DNA of 10,124 bases from an uncultured Thermoleophilia bacterium (GTDB taxonomy: Bacteria; Actinomycetota; Thermoleophilia; UBA2241): NCBI GenBank assembly GCA_903912585.1, contig CAIWHY010000176.1, positions 1 through 10,124 of the forward strand, in the 5' to 3' direction. Below the pieces are notes generated by a model. It had not been told where the DNA came from and did no database searches. It saw nothing but the letters and a program-made list of their open reading frames with translations. A program made the translations under genes and the position numbers. Positions 1 through 7,058 of the stretch are shown here, in pieces. The first letter of the stretch is position 1, and each line of letters opens with the position of its first letter.

Positions 1-820
1 CCAATTGGGCAAGATTTCCGCCAAGTCCCTGGACCGCGAGCCTCTCTATGTGCTGGGGGCGCCCAGTGGCCCCCCTGCCGAAGCCATTCGAAAACTACGC
101 GCCAACCTTGAGTTCTCCAATGTCGACGGCGAACTCAGGAGTTTGTTCCTTACGAGTGCTTGGCAGGGTGAGGGCAAGACCACGCTTGCATGCAACCTTT
201 CAGTCGCGTTGGCCGAGGCGGGCTCCAAAGTGGTGCTCGTCGATGGTGACCTGCGAAGGCCGCGAGTGCACACCTACTTCGGTCTGAAGAATGCCCTTGG
301 CGTGTCGAGTGTCCTGACCGGCAAGACAACGCTCGAGGATACCCTCAGACCGGTCCTCGTTGGCAGACGATCCGCAACGGCAGGGGACGTGAGGGGGCCA
401 GCGCACGGACAGCACAAGTTGTCGGTCCTCACCAGTGGACTTGTGCCGCCGAACCCGGGAGAGATCATAGCCTCGAATCGCTTCAGGGAGTTGATTGCAA
501 GACTCCAATCCGAATTCGACATCGTCATGGTCGACGCCCCGGCGCTGTTGCCCGTCGGTGACGCAGCCACGATGGCTCGCTTCGTCGACGGACTCGTCTT
601 CCTCGTCAACCTCGACAAGGCGCGACGCTCGAGTCTTCACGCGGCCGCGTCTCAAGTCTCGCAAATGCCGTGCCGAAAGCTCGGCGTCGTCACCATCGGT
701 AAGCTTTCGGAACTGGGCTACGGACACGGCTACTACGGCCAGTACACGCGCGGCGAGCGTGACGAACTGGCCGCCTCGCGCGTCACGGTGCTCGGTTCCG
801 GCGAGGCCTCGTACGAATAG
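1..820 (+). CDS. CpsD/CapB-family BY-kinase (tyrosine autokinase), 5' end beyond window
   Basis: This is a bacterial tyrosine kinase that controls polymerisation and export of surface polysaccharide at the inner face of the membrane. Counting from the TTG at 5, Walker A is GEGKTT at residues 55-60 (Lys58). Walker A' is VVLVDGDLRRP at 76-86, and Walker B is IVMVDAP at 173-179. The helix EAIRKLRANL just before the P-loop region is typical of the family. A C-terminal tyrosine cluster (Tyr239, 243, 244, 247) and Tyr270 would be the autophosphorylation sites. The frame is open to base 2, so TTG5 may not be the real start, and a Wzz-like membrane domain, fused or as a separate upstream gene, could lie outside the window. 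The stop is TAG at 818-820. The family is certain; whether the kinase is standalone (CpsD type) or fused (Wzc type) cannot be decided here. ParA/MinD ATPases share the P-loop but lack the tyrosine tail. Confidence 0.9.
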   Translation, partial: QLGKISAKSLDREPLYVLGAPSGPPAEAIRKLRANLEFSNVDGELRSLFLTSAWQGEGKTTLACNLSVALAEAGSKVVLVDGDLRRPRVHTYFGLKNALGVSSVLTGKTTLEDTLRPVLVGRRSATAGDVRGPAHGQHKLSVLTSGLVPPNPGEIIASNRFRELIARLQSEFDIVMVDAPALLPVGDAATMARFVDGLVFLVNLDKARRSSLHAAASQVSQMPCRKLGVVTIGKLSELGYGHGYYGQYTRGERDELAASRVTVLGSGEASYE

Positions 821-878
821 GCGCGGTCGGGTCCGTGAGACGGTCGCTGCGAGATCCCTGAGCCACTCGCAATCGCCG

Positions 879-916
879 GCAACTCGGGCGAGCAGTCGAA
901 TCGCCCCCCGAGTTGC
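879..916. terminator. Strong hairpin between kinase and glycosyltransferase genes
   Basis: A perfect 10-base-pair stem is formed by GCAACTCGGG at 879-888 and CCCGAGTTGC at 907-916. The 18-base loop can pair further (CGA 889-891 with TCG 901-903). It lies 58 bases after the kinase stop and about 70 bases before the earliest start of the next gene. No T-run follows, so it is not a classic intrinsic terminator. A U-less terminator, an attenuator or an RNA-stability element are all possible. The rest of 821-984 shows nothing I recognise. Confidence 0.4.
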
Positions 917-984
917 ATCGGAGTCAGGCCCCAAAGGCGTCTTGTGCGGCGTGAGCTCAAAGCGGACGTTGCCCAGCCAAGATC

Positions 985-2175
985 GTGCACAGGGCCGCGC
1001 TGGGTCGCCCTCTGCGCCCCCTAGCCGCGCCCAACGGGCGCGTGACCGGTCGGTTCGGGGCGCCTGACTTGGACCTTGTACCGAAGCGGCGGAAGGTCCT
1101 GTTGGGCAACGTGAGTCTCGCGAACGGGGGCCTGGAACGACAACTCCTGCTACTGGCGATGAACCTGCCTGCCTCGTGGGACGTCCGCATGTGGACGCTC
1201 GAGGGCGGGCCATACGAGCGCGTGGTCCACGAGGCGGGTATCCCGTGGCGGTGCCGCGAACGCCGTGGCCGGTTTGATCCGACGCCGGCGCTCGATCTCT
1301 GGAGCGTCGTGAACAGGTGGCGTCCCGACTTGGTCCATGCCTGGCACTGGATGCCGGCTGCCGCTGCGGCGCCTGCGTGCAGGACCCTGGGTATTCCCTT
1401 GATCGATGGTTCGATCCGAATGGGCTCGATCCCGCGGAGTATCGGCCGGCCCAGGCGCAGCATCATGCGCTGCGCCGACCTGGTGGTCGCCAACTCGCGA
1501 GCGGGTCTTCGCGCGTGGAGCGTGTGGCCGGAGAAGGGGCGGGTCGTCTACAACGCCTTCGACGACCGCAGGATCGGCACTCACGCCTCGGAATCCCGAG
1601 GGCGTGAAGGACGCCTGACTGCCGTCATGGCCGCTCGCATGGCACCGCCAAAGGACTATCAGAGCATCCTCTCGGCGGCACGTATCCTGGAGCAGGACAC
1701 GCCGGGTGCGTGGCGCTTCGTCCTGGTGGGGAACGGGCCGGATCGCGCGCGGCTCATGGAGTCGGCAGCTGACTTGATCGCGGCCGGCTCTGTGACCTTT
1801 GCCGACGGTGGCCTTGAGGCGGTTGGCGAGATCCGTGCGGCGGACGTCGGCATGCTTGTCACCGATCCCGCAGTGCTGGCAGAGGGCTGCTCTAACTCAC
1901 TTCTTGAGTACATGGCCTGCGGGCTGCCGGTCGTGTGCACGGACAGTGGGGGATGCGGGGAGCTGGTCCGAGACGGGCGCGAAGGGTGCTTGGTCCCCCC
2001 CCGCGACGCCGGGGCGCTGGCCAGAAGACTGGACATGCTGAGGACGCAGCCCCAGATGCGCGCCCGCATGGGCGCTGCTGGCAAGAGGAGAGTGGCCAAG
2101 GACTTCACGATCGACCGAATGGTAGCGGAGTACGTCACCTTGTACGAAGAGGCGATCAGTCATCGGGCCCGGTAG
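985..2175 (+). CDS. GT4-family (GT-B fold) glycosyltransferase
   Basis: This is a retaining glycosyltransferase that would transfer a sugar from a nucleotide-sugar to a lipid-linked repeat unit on the cytoplasmic face of the membrane. The N-terminal acceptor domain begins with a beta strand, KVLLGNVS, followed by the GGLER turn (residues 48-52 from the GTG at 985). The C-terminal domain has the strand FVLVGNGPD and the EX7E motif (Glu300 and Glu308, in EGCSNSLLE), followed by MACGLPVV. The first 36 residues are basic and proline-rich, unlike the family, and GTG985 has no ribosome-binding site. The true start may be GTG1042 or TTG1069; the latter gives 368 residues with a GGGG stretch about 9 bases upstream. 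It follows the kinase on the same strand and ends at TAG 2173-2175. Donor and acceptor cannot be read from sequence. Confidence 0.85.
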   Translation: MHRAALGRPLRPLAAPNGRVTGRFGAPDLDLVPKRRKVLLGNVSLANGGLERQLLLLAMNLPASWDVRMWTLEGGPYERVVHEAGIPWRCRERRGRFDPTPALDLWSVVNRWRPDLVHAWHWMPAAAAAPACRTLGIPLIDGSIRMGSIPRSIGRPRRSIMRCADLVVANSRAGLRAWSVWPEKGRVVYNAFDDRRIGTHASESRGREGRLTAVMAARMAPPKDYQSILSAARILEQDTPGAWRFVLVGNGPDRARLMESAADLIAAGSVTFADGGLEAVGEIRAADVGMLVTDPAVLAEGCSNSLLEYMACGLPVVCTDSGGCGELVRDGREGCLVPPRDAGALARRLDMLRTQPQMRARMGAAGKRRVAKDFTIDRMVAEYVTLYEEAISHRAR

Positions 2176-2493
2176 AACGCGCGCCCTCCAGGCCGACATG
2201 GGACAGGTTGATGGCGGCATAGGCGATGGCGGATCGGAGCCGCCGGGCACTGTCGGCGTGGTAGTCGCTCGTCTTGCTCTCGCCCCGTCGGACCTGCGTG
2301 AGGCCGAAAGGTCCACCGCGCGCACGACGCCATGTGGTCAAGAACATCGACGGAGGGTGCTCGGGAGGCGAGTTCTGGGCGCTATCAGCACCTCATCCGC
2401 GGAGTGACTTCCTGTGAATCGGGAGATACGTGTGACTGGACTTCGAATCTCGTGGTCACCGGGGGTGGTGCGGGTGGGGGCGGCGCAGCCCTA
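2176..2493. other. Convergent intergenic region, no convincing gene
   Basis: This 318-base gap separates the ends of two convergent blocks. It holds weak inverted repeats: GGCGG/CCGCC at 2228-2232 and 2240-2244, with an alternative partner GGCGGC at 2213-2218, and GGACCT/AGGTCC at 2290-2295 and 2309-2314. An 8-base direct repeat GATGGCGG occurs at 2210 and 2225. G-runs at 2461-2465, 2472-2474 and 2476-2480 make the minus-strand transcript C-rich straight after the acetyltransferase stop. No T-run follows any hairpin. A 63-codon minus-strand frame at 2347-2156 resembles nothing I know and has no ribosome-binding site. The region probably carries termination for both sides, perhaps Rho-dependent. 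Confidence 0.5.
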
Positions 2494-3000
2494 CTAGCTC
2501 GGAGTTATGACCTCAGCTGGAGCGGCAACGACCTTGGCGTGGTCGGGAATGTCGCGATGGACCACCGCGTTCGCCCCGATGAATACGTGGTCGCCGACGC
2601 GGATAGGGCCGACGACGACAGCACCGGCAGCAATCCCGCATTCTCTCCCGATCGTTGGCGACCCACCCCGATGCGTGCCGATGGTCACGCCTTGGGAGAT
2701 GTTGCACCCGCCCCCGATCACTACCCCATGACCAATAGTGATGCCGCCAAAGTGGCCGATGTAGCAGCCTGGCCCTATCTCGGCCTCACGGTCAATGGAG
2801 ATGCCGGTGAGACTCTCAACAGCCTTCCTCCACACCAGGAGACCAGGGCGCGCCAGCGGCCTGTCACCGTACTCATGGGCAACCCGGTACTGAAGCAGTG
2901 CCCACAGACCCTGGCGCGTGAGCACTGCCCGCGCGCCAGGCGCGCACTCCAACTCGCGGTAGCGCCCGATGTCATCACGGAAGTCTGAGAGCCAGCCCAC
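2494..3000 (-). CDS. Serine-acetyltransferase-like hexapeptide (LbH) O-acetyltransferase
   Basis: This 168-residue protein is of the CysE-like left-handed beta-helix class, which uses acetyl-CoA. A helical N-terminus with short motifs DIGRY and LQYRVAHE (residues 1-65) precedes hexapeptide turns at about 68-145. Two histidines sit where the family has active-site residues: His83 in GHFGG and His110 in THRGGSPTIG. The C-terminus KVVAAPAEV matches the usual VAAGVPAKVI ending. True CysE is near 270 residues with a larger N-terminal helical domain. This short form is the kind found in polysaccharide loci, so O-acetylation of a repeat-unit sugar is inferred rather than cysteine synthesis. The GTG at 3000 is the first possible start because an in-frame TAG lies just upstream; GGAG sits only one base before it. 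The gene ends with tandem TAG stops. It is the last gene of the minus block. Confidence 0.8.
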   Translation of the reverse strand: MGWLSDFRDDIGRYRELECAPGARAVLTRQGLWALLQYRVAHEYGDRPLARPGLLVWRKAVESLTGISIDREAEIGPGCYIGHFGGITIGHGVVIGGGCNISQGVTIGTHRGGSPTIGRECGIAAGAVVVGPIRVGDHVFIGANAVVHRDIPDHAKVVAAPAEVITPS

Positions 3001-3228
3001 TCTCCAACTCTAGCACTCTGCGGCGAGGAGGATGAGCGCGAAGGACTCGGCATCTTGTTGCGAAGGCGGCGAGGCCCTCAGGCCGTCGCTCGGCGTGGGG
3101 CCCGCTCTAGTCTCGGTCAGCAGCGCCCAACTCGTGCGTGGAAAGGCCGACGCGGCTGCGGATCCTGGCACTCCACGGACTCTGCCCCGCTCTCGCACTC
3201 GCCAGATCGCGAGAACGTGGAATTGAGT
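3001..3228. other. Gap between beta-helix gene and acetyltransferase gene
   Basis: This 228-base stretch lies downstream of the beta-helix stop and upstream of the acetyltransferase start, both read on the minus strand. A possible hairpin, TCTCGC 3191-3196 with GCGAGA 3209-3214, lies 15 bases past the beta-helix stop but has no T-run. A separate promoter for the acetyltransferase could be here. I do not see a clear -35/-10 pair and find no supported gene. Confidence 0.4.
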
Positions 3229-4380
3229 TCAGAGCAGGTTCCCGGAAGAGCCCCCCGCCTGGTCGGGGACGTTCCGGGGCCCGAGCCATCTCGTCGTGCG
3301 CCAGTCCATGTTGTGGCAGCCTGTGATCCAGGCGACACTCCCCGAGTGGCCGTTGATGATCGTGTTGCCCGCGAAGCGGCCACCGTAGACGCCCCCGATC
3401 AGGACCGGGTTCGCGCCATCGATGACGGTGATCCTTGGGGCGATGTGCGTGGCGTCCACCACGTTCTTGGAGAAGACCCAACCGCATGGGGAGGTGTCGT
3501 GCATGTTGAGGTTGAGGATCCCGTCGCGTCCTGCGTAGAACGTGTTGCCGGTGACGATCATGTCGTGGTTGCCGTTGATCTCGAAGACCCTGCCGTACCG
3601 ATACCTGCTGCCGACGCCGGCGCCTTTGACGAGGTTGCCGGCCACAGTGCAGGTGCCGGCCCGGTTTGCCTTGCCATGGGTGTTGTCGTCGTAGCTGATG
3701 GCCTGGCCGGCGCTGGGCTCGAAGGTGCAGTTCGTGAGGTTGACGTTGTAGTAGGACCTCCCGCCCGTCCCGCCTTCGCTCGGGTCGGCCCGCCCGTTGC
3801 ACTCGAAGCCCATACGCGGTTGGTAGGCGAAGCGGCAGTGGTCGAAGGTGATGTCGTGCATCCCGCGGCCGACGTCGAGAATCTCGACGCCGTTGCCTAC
3901 ACCGTCCTGGTTGGTGCCGATGATGCAATTCCTGAAGGTGATGTTGTGGCTCGCGCCCGAGATGAGGACGAGGCCGGAGCTGTCGACGAGGCCCGAACCT
4001 CTGCCCTGGAAGTCGACGTTTTCAAAGACGAGGTCGTGGGCGTTCCTCAAGTCGAGCGCGCCGAGCACGGGCGAACGAAGGACGACTAGGCGCGCCGTGC
4101 GCCGGACCACGGTGCAGCGCCCTAGATTGCGCACAGCAAGCGTGCTGACGCCGTGCCTGATCACGAAACGCTGAGCATGGCCACTGACGACATCGAACAG
4201 TCGCGTGTGCCGGACGATGTTGAATGAGAGCAACTGGCCACGGACTACGCTAGGAGCGGTGGTATTGGCGAGCGCGCCGCTCGTCGCGGATCCGGTGGTC
4301 GTGCAACCCATGATCAGGACCGCGCCTACAAACGCGAAGATGAAGGCCAACGTGATCGACTTGTAGGACAGAGACCGCAC
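3229..4380 (-). CDS. Right-handed parallel beta-helix protein, predicted lipoprotein
   Basis: This 383-residue predicted exported protein starts at GTG 4380. The start is chosen because GGAAGGGA (4396-4389) lies 8 bases upstream and because it opens directly into a signal peptide. Residues 1-26 have a basic n-region (Arg2, Lys7), a hydrophobic core LAFIFAFVGAVLI and a lipobox-like IMGC with Cys26, then a Thr/Ser/Ala linker. From about residue 100 to 355 it shows right-handed beta-helix coils with an Asn/Cys ladder: NITFRNC (146), DITFDHC (176), NVNLTNCTF, DMIVTGNTF (273) and GGRFAGNTI. Families with this fold include NosD-like and Beta_helix (PF13229) proteins, pectate lyases and polysaccharide epimerases. 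I cannot assign a catalytic residue. Its place behind two glycosyltransferases suggests it binds, trims or epimerises the polymer outside the cell. The frame extends up to 4563, where GTG overlaps the preceding gene's stop, but that start has no signal peptide at its N-terminus. Confidence 0.8.
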   Translation of the reverse strand: MRSLSYKSITLAFIFAFVGAVLIMGCTTTGSATSGALANTTAPSVVRGQLLSFNIVRHTRLFDVVSGHAQRFVIRHGVSTLAVRNLGRCTVVRRTARLVVLRSPVLGALDLRNAHDLVFENVDFQGRGSGLVDSSGLVLISGASHNITFRNCIIGTNQDGVGNGVEILDVGRGMHDITFDHCRFAYQPRMGFECNGRADPSEGGTGGRSYYNVNLTNCTFEPSAGQAISYDDNTHGKANRAGTCTVAGNLVKGAGVGSRYRYGRVFEINGNHDMIVTGNTFYAGRDGILNLNMHDTSPCGWVFSKNVVDATHIAPRITVIDGANPVLIGGVYGGRFAGNTIINGHSGSVAWITGCHNMDWRTTRWLGPRNVPDQAGGSSGNLL

Positions 4381-4388
4381 GTGACATT

Positions 4389-4396
4389 TCCCTTCC
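4389..4396 (-). promoter_or_regulatory. Ribosome-binding site that sets the beta-helix start
   Basis: On the minus strand the sequence GGAAGGGA is followed by 8 bases and then GTG at 4380. This spacing is ideal and supports the internal start over the GTG at 4563. The leader also has a small hairpin just upstream of the site (CCAGG 4406-4410 with CCTGG 4421-4425). The 179-base spacer 4381-4559 holds nothing else I recognise. Confidence 0.7.
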
Positions 4397-4559
4397 GACT
4401 TGGCCCCAGGTGACGCGGAGCCTGGCATCAACGGCAGTATCACCCTGTGAGCCGCACCGGCCTCACACATAGCTCCGGACGGCCGATCCGCCCTCTTGTA
4501 GGCCACGGCGTCAGAGGCTGCAGTGCAGTGCTCGGTCATAGAGACGAAGAAGCCACAAG

Positions 4560-5690
4560 TCACTTCGGCTTGATGGAGCTAGCCCGTTTCCGCAGAACAC
4601 TCTCATATACCTGAAGCGTCGATGCAGCAATCCGGTCCCAGTCGAAGGCATCGCGTACGCGTGCGGCAGCGGCTTTGCCAAGTCTCTCGCGAAGAGCCGC
4701 ATCGCGGGCCAGGTCGCCCAGGGCCACGGCGAGCGCCGCTCGATCATGCGCAGGGAACGTGATGGCCGTTGGGGGATCGCCAAGGGCCTCGCGATTGGCC
4801 GGGATGTCGCTGGCGACGATGGCGCACTGAAGCGCCATGGCCTCCAGCAGACTCAGTGAGGCTCCTTCGAGGTCGGAGGGCAGAGCGAATATCAGGGCAG
4901 AGGAATACAGCTCCTCAAGCGCTTCGCCATGGAGGTACCCCGGGAACAGGACTTGCGGCCCCGAAAGGGCGCGAAGCTTGGCGACGTAGGCGTCGGTGAA
5001 GCTCGTGTCTCCCACCAGCACCAGACGCACATCCGGCAGCGCCTGCGCGTGCGCCGCGATGAGGTCCTCGAGGCACTTCTCGGGGCTAAGACGCCCGACC
5101 GCGAGTACGTAGCTCCCCGGCGTCAGCCCAAGCCTTCTGATGAACTCGCCGGGTTCGCGGCGCCCGAGCCCACCTGGGCCGTTCGGAATATAGCGGGCTG
5201 CCCGATGATACTTCTCCCAGATGTGCTTGGTGGCCAGTTCGGACACAGCGATTATCGCATCGGCCGACCGCAGGCTGACGAATTCCGAGAAGCGCAAGAA
5301 CGCCTTCGCGCCTGGCCCCCACTTGGAGCGTTCGTAGTCGAACGTGTGAAAGGTGAAGACGGTCGGCGTGAGACGTAGCAGGCGGGCAAGTGGCAGCAGT
5401 ACGCCCGGACCCATCGCGTGCATGTGGAGGAGGTCGAACCCGCCGCGGGAGGCGTGGAGCAGCGACAGTGCTGTGTGGCTCAGTGCCTCCCCATATCGGC
5501 CGCCATAGGACGGAAGCGCCACGACGCGGACCCCGTCGACTGTACGCGACCGACAGCCGTATTCTCGCCGCGCATACACAGTCACGTCCACACCAAGGCG
5601 CGACAGCCGTGGATACAACTCCTCCACATGCCGCTCGATGCCACCCGGCACACCGGGCATCCCTCGCGAACCCACGACGGCAACTCGCAT
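4560..5690 (-). CDS. GT4-family glycosyltransferase
   Basis: This 376-residue GT-B glycosyltransferase acts on a lipid-linked or growing glycan in the cytoplasm. It opens with MRVAVVGSRG and the loop PGVPGGIER (residues 12-20), the glycine-rich turn of the acceptor domain. The C-terminal domain has the strand LVLVGDTSF and the EX7E motif (Glu275 and Glu283, in EGASLSLLE), which contacts the nucleotide-sugar. Length and architecture are complete. ATG 5690 overlaps the TGA of the upstream gene by one base (TGATG), which implies translational coupling and a shared transcript. The GSRG...GG start resembles rhamnosyl- and mannosyl-transferase relatives, but the donor is not assignable. Confidence 0.88.
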   Translation of the reverse strand: MRVAVVGSRGMPGVPGGIERHVEELYPRLSRLGVDVTVYARREYGCRSRTVDGVRVVALPSYGGRYGEALSHTALSLLHASRGGFDLLHMHAMGPGVLLPLARLLRLTPTVFTFHTFDYERSKWGPGAKAFLRFSEFVSLRSADAIIAVSELATKHIWEKYHRAARYIPNGPGGLGRREPGEFIRRLGLTPGSYVLAVGRLSPEKCLEDLIAAHAQALPDVRLVLVGDTSFTDAYVAKLRALSGPQVLFPGYLHGEALEELYSSALIFALPSDLEGASLSLLEAMALQCAIVASDIPANREALGDPPTAITFPAHDRAALAVALGDLARDAALRERLGKAAAARVRDAFDWDRIAASTLQVYESVLRKRASSIKPK

Positions 5691-6949
5691 CAGGTGACGG
5701 GGGGCGCGACAGATGTCTGAAAGTTGAGCGCGGACGAGTAGACCGCCAGCAGGCCGGCGGTGTGCGTCTGCGGGTCAAAAGTGCCTTCGACGCGAGCACG
5801 AGCCGACCGGCCAAGCCTGTCGGCGAGACCCGCATCATCCGCCAGCACCCGCAGCGCCGCCGCCAGTTCAAGGTCGTCGCCAGGCCGCACCAGGATCCCA
5901 TCAACGCCGTCGCGCAGCTGTTCCGGGATCCCGCCCATGCGAGTGGCGATGACTGGCCGCCCGACCGCCATGGGCTCCAGCACCGCCATGGGGGCGTTCT
6001 CGGCCCATTCTGACGGGACAACCGCCGCCCTGCAGCCGGCGAGGAGATGGTCGATCTCCTCGCCGGGCAGCCGTCCCAGGAAGCTGACGTTGGGGGGCGC
6101 CTGTGCTGCAAGCGTATCTCCGAGCGGCCCTTCTCCTGCCACAAGAAGTGGTACGTGCGCCCGCTCAGCGGCGCGCAAGAGCGTGATCAGTCCCTTTTCG
6201 CGGGAGAGACGGCCCGCATAGACAAAGGCTTCGCCAGGCGAGCGGTCAGCCTCGAGCACGGCCACAGGGATGGCATTCGGCACCACATGGATGGGCCGAC
6301 GGCGCACTCCGCCAGCTGCCATTGTCGTCGCGAGGTAGCGACTCGGCGAGATGAAAGCTTCCACGAGAGACTCGACCCTGACCACCCATCGTCGCCACAG
6401 AAGCTCCGCCGCGGCCAGAGCGCTTTTGGCGCTGCTGCGCTGGACACACCGATGGAGGGCGCACGGAAGCACGTTGAAGCGACCACAACGTACTGGGTCG
6501 CATGCCACCGCGCCAGCAAGCAGCAGGTCATCAGCGGGGCAGATGGGATGGTAGTCGTGCAAGGACTGCACGACCGGAATCCCAGCCTCCCGTGCCACGT
6601 GAAGGATCGACGGCGAGATCTGGCGGTGTATTCCATGAACATGGATGATGGCCGGCCTGAAGTCGCGCAACAGCCGCTTGAATCGCCGCGCGGCCTCCTC
6701 ATTCCAGAACATGCGCCGCGCGGCGACGACCTTGTCCTTGGGCACTAGAGCGGTGTGCACACCTAACTCGAGGTAGGGCACGAAGTAGTCAGACCAGGGA
6801 GACTGGTCATTCTCGGGATGATCGGCAGAGAAGTGGCCTACCTCGTGACCTGCGTCCTCCAGCCACCTGATCTCGTCGAACATCACACGCTCAAGACCAG
6901 CGCGCCGATACCAGAACTTGTTTACCATGAGAACGCGCAGTGCGACCAT
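5690..6949 (-). CDS. GT4-family glycosyltransferase, first gene of minus-strand block
   Basis: This 419-residue GT-B enzyme begins with LRVLMVNKFWYRRAGLERV, the usual first strand and acceptor loop. LHDYHPICP follows in mid-domain; it is common in GT4 enzymes of polysaccharide clusters, together with a Cys-rich stretch (residues near 165-190). The donor domain has FVYAGRLSREKG and the EX7E motif (Glu317 and Glu325, in ENAPMAVLE). It heads the minus block, and its stop overlaps the next glycosyltransferase start by one base. The start is slightly uncertain: GAAGG (6954-6950) abuts ATG 6949 with no spacer, so initiation a few codons inside (CTG 6940 or ATG 6928) cannot be excluded. Transferred sugar is unknown. 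Confidence 0.88.
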   Translation of the reverse strand: MVALRVLMVNKFWYRRAGLERVMFDEIRWLEDAGHEVGHFSADHPENDQSPWSDYFVPYLELGVHTALVPKDKVVAARRMFWNEEAARRFKRLLRDFRPAIIHVHGIHRQISPSILHVAREAGIPVVQSLHDYHPICPADDLLLAGAVACDPVRCGRFNVLPCALHRCVQRSSAKSALAAAELLWRRWVVRVESLVEAFISPSRYLATTMAAGGVRRRPIHVVPNAIPVAVLEADRSPGEAFVYAGRLSREKGLITLLRAAERAHVPLLVAGEGPLGDTLAAQAPPNVSFLGRLPGEEIDHLLAGCRAAVVPSEWAENAPMAVLEPMAVGRPVIATRMGGIPEQLRDGVDGILVRPGDDLELAAALRVLADDAGLADRLGRSARARVEGTFDPQTHTAGLLAVYSSALNFQTSVAPPVT

Positions 6950-7008
6950 CCTTCGTGCTCAGGAGGCGGATGACTTGGACGCCCTCAACATAACATCAAT
7001 CACCGGGT

Positions 7009-7031
7009 GCGCGGCCTGATGCCGGCCGCGC
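7009..7031. repeat. Perfect 8-bp inverted repeat in divergent control region
   Basis: GCGCGGCC at 7009-7016 pairs perfectly with GGCCGCGC at 7024-7031 around the 7-base loop TGATGCC. It starts right after the AT-rich patch and ends 27 bases before the GTG at 7059. It could be a repressor site or an RNA hairpin in the leader of the plus-strand gene. Function is not known. Confidence 0.45.
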
Positions 7032-7043
7032 CGCGGTTGCGAT

Positions 7044-7048
7044 AGGAG
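7044..7048 (+). promoter_or_regulatory. Ribosome-binding site for the formyltransferase-like/propeller gene
   Basis: AGGAG lies 10 bases before the GTG at 7059 and 13 before a second GTG at 7062. It supports translation starting at 7059. Confidence 0.65.
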
Positions 7049-7058
7049 ACTGACCGCT

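Larger units (their letters stand above)
6950..7058. promoter_or_regulatory. Divergent intergenic control region
   Basis: These 109 bases separate the minus block from the plus block, so promoters for both must lie here or inside the flanking genes. The only AT-rich patch is about 6987-7003 (CAACATAACATCAATCAC region). I cannot name a -35/-10 pair with confidence on either strand. A GC-rich hairpin lies at 7009-7031. Confidence 0.55.

Noticed and set aside
200..1213. 337-codon minus-strand frame over the kinase and the start of the glycosyltransferase
   Set aside because: It is antisense to Walker motifs of the kinase and shows no domain of its own.
2156..2347. 63-codon minus-strand frame in the convergent gap
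   Set aside because: The composition is slightly more protein-like than its neighbours, but it overlaps the end of the glycosyltransferase, has no ribosome-binding site and resembles no family I know.
3055..4089. 344-codon open frame on the plus strand
   Set aside because: It lies opposite the beta-helix gene and translates to a Val/Ala/Asp-rich low-complexity string. The minus-strand frame has a signal peptide, ribosome-binding site and repeat ladder.
4381..4559. Possible riboswitch in the beta-helix leader
   Set aside because: I looked for a c-di-GMP (GEMM) core and found only a short CCAGG/CCTGG hairpin; no conserved riboswitch core is present.
5086..6144. 352-codon minus-strand frame spanning the junction of two glycosyltransferases
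   Set aside because: It is an out-of-frame shadow of the two coupled GT4 genes, which keep complete motifs in their own frames.
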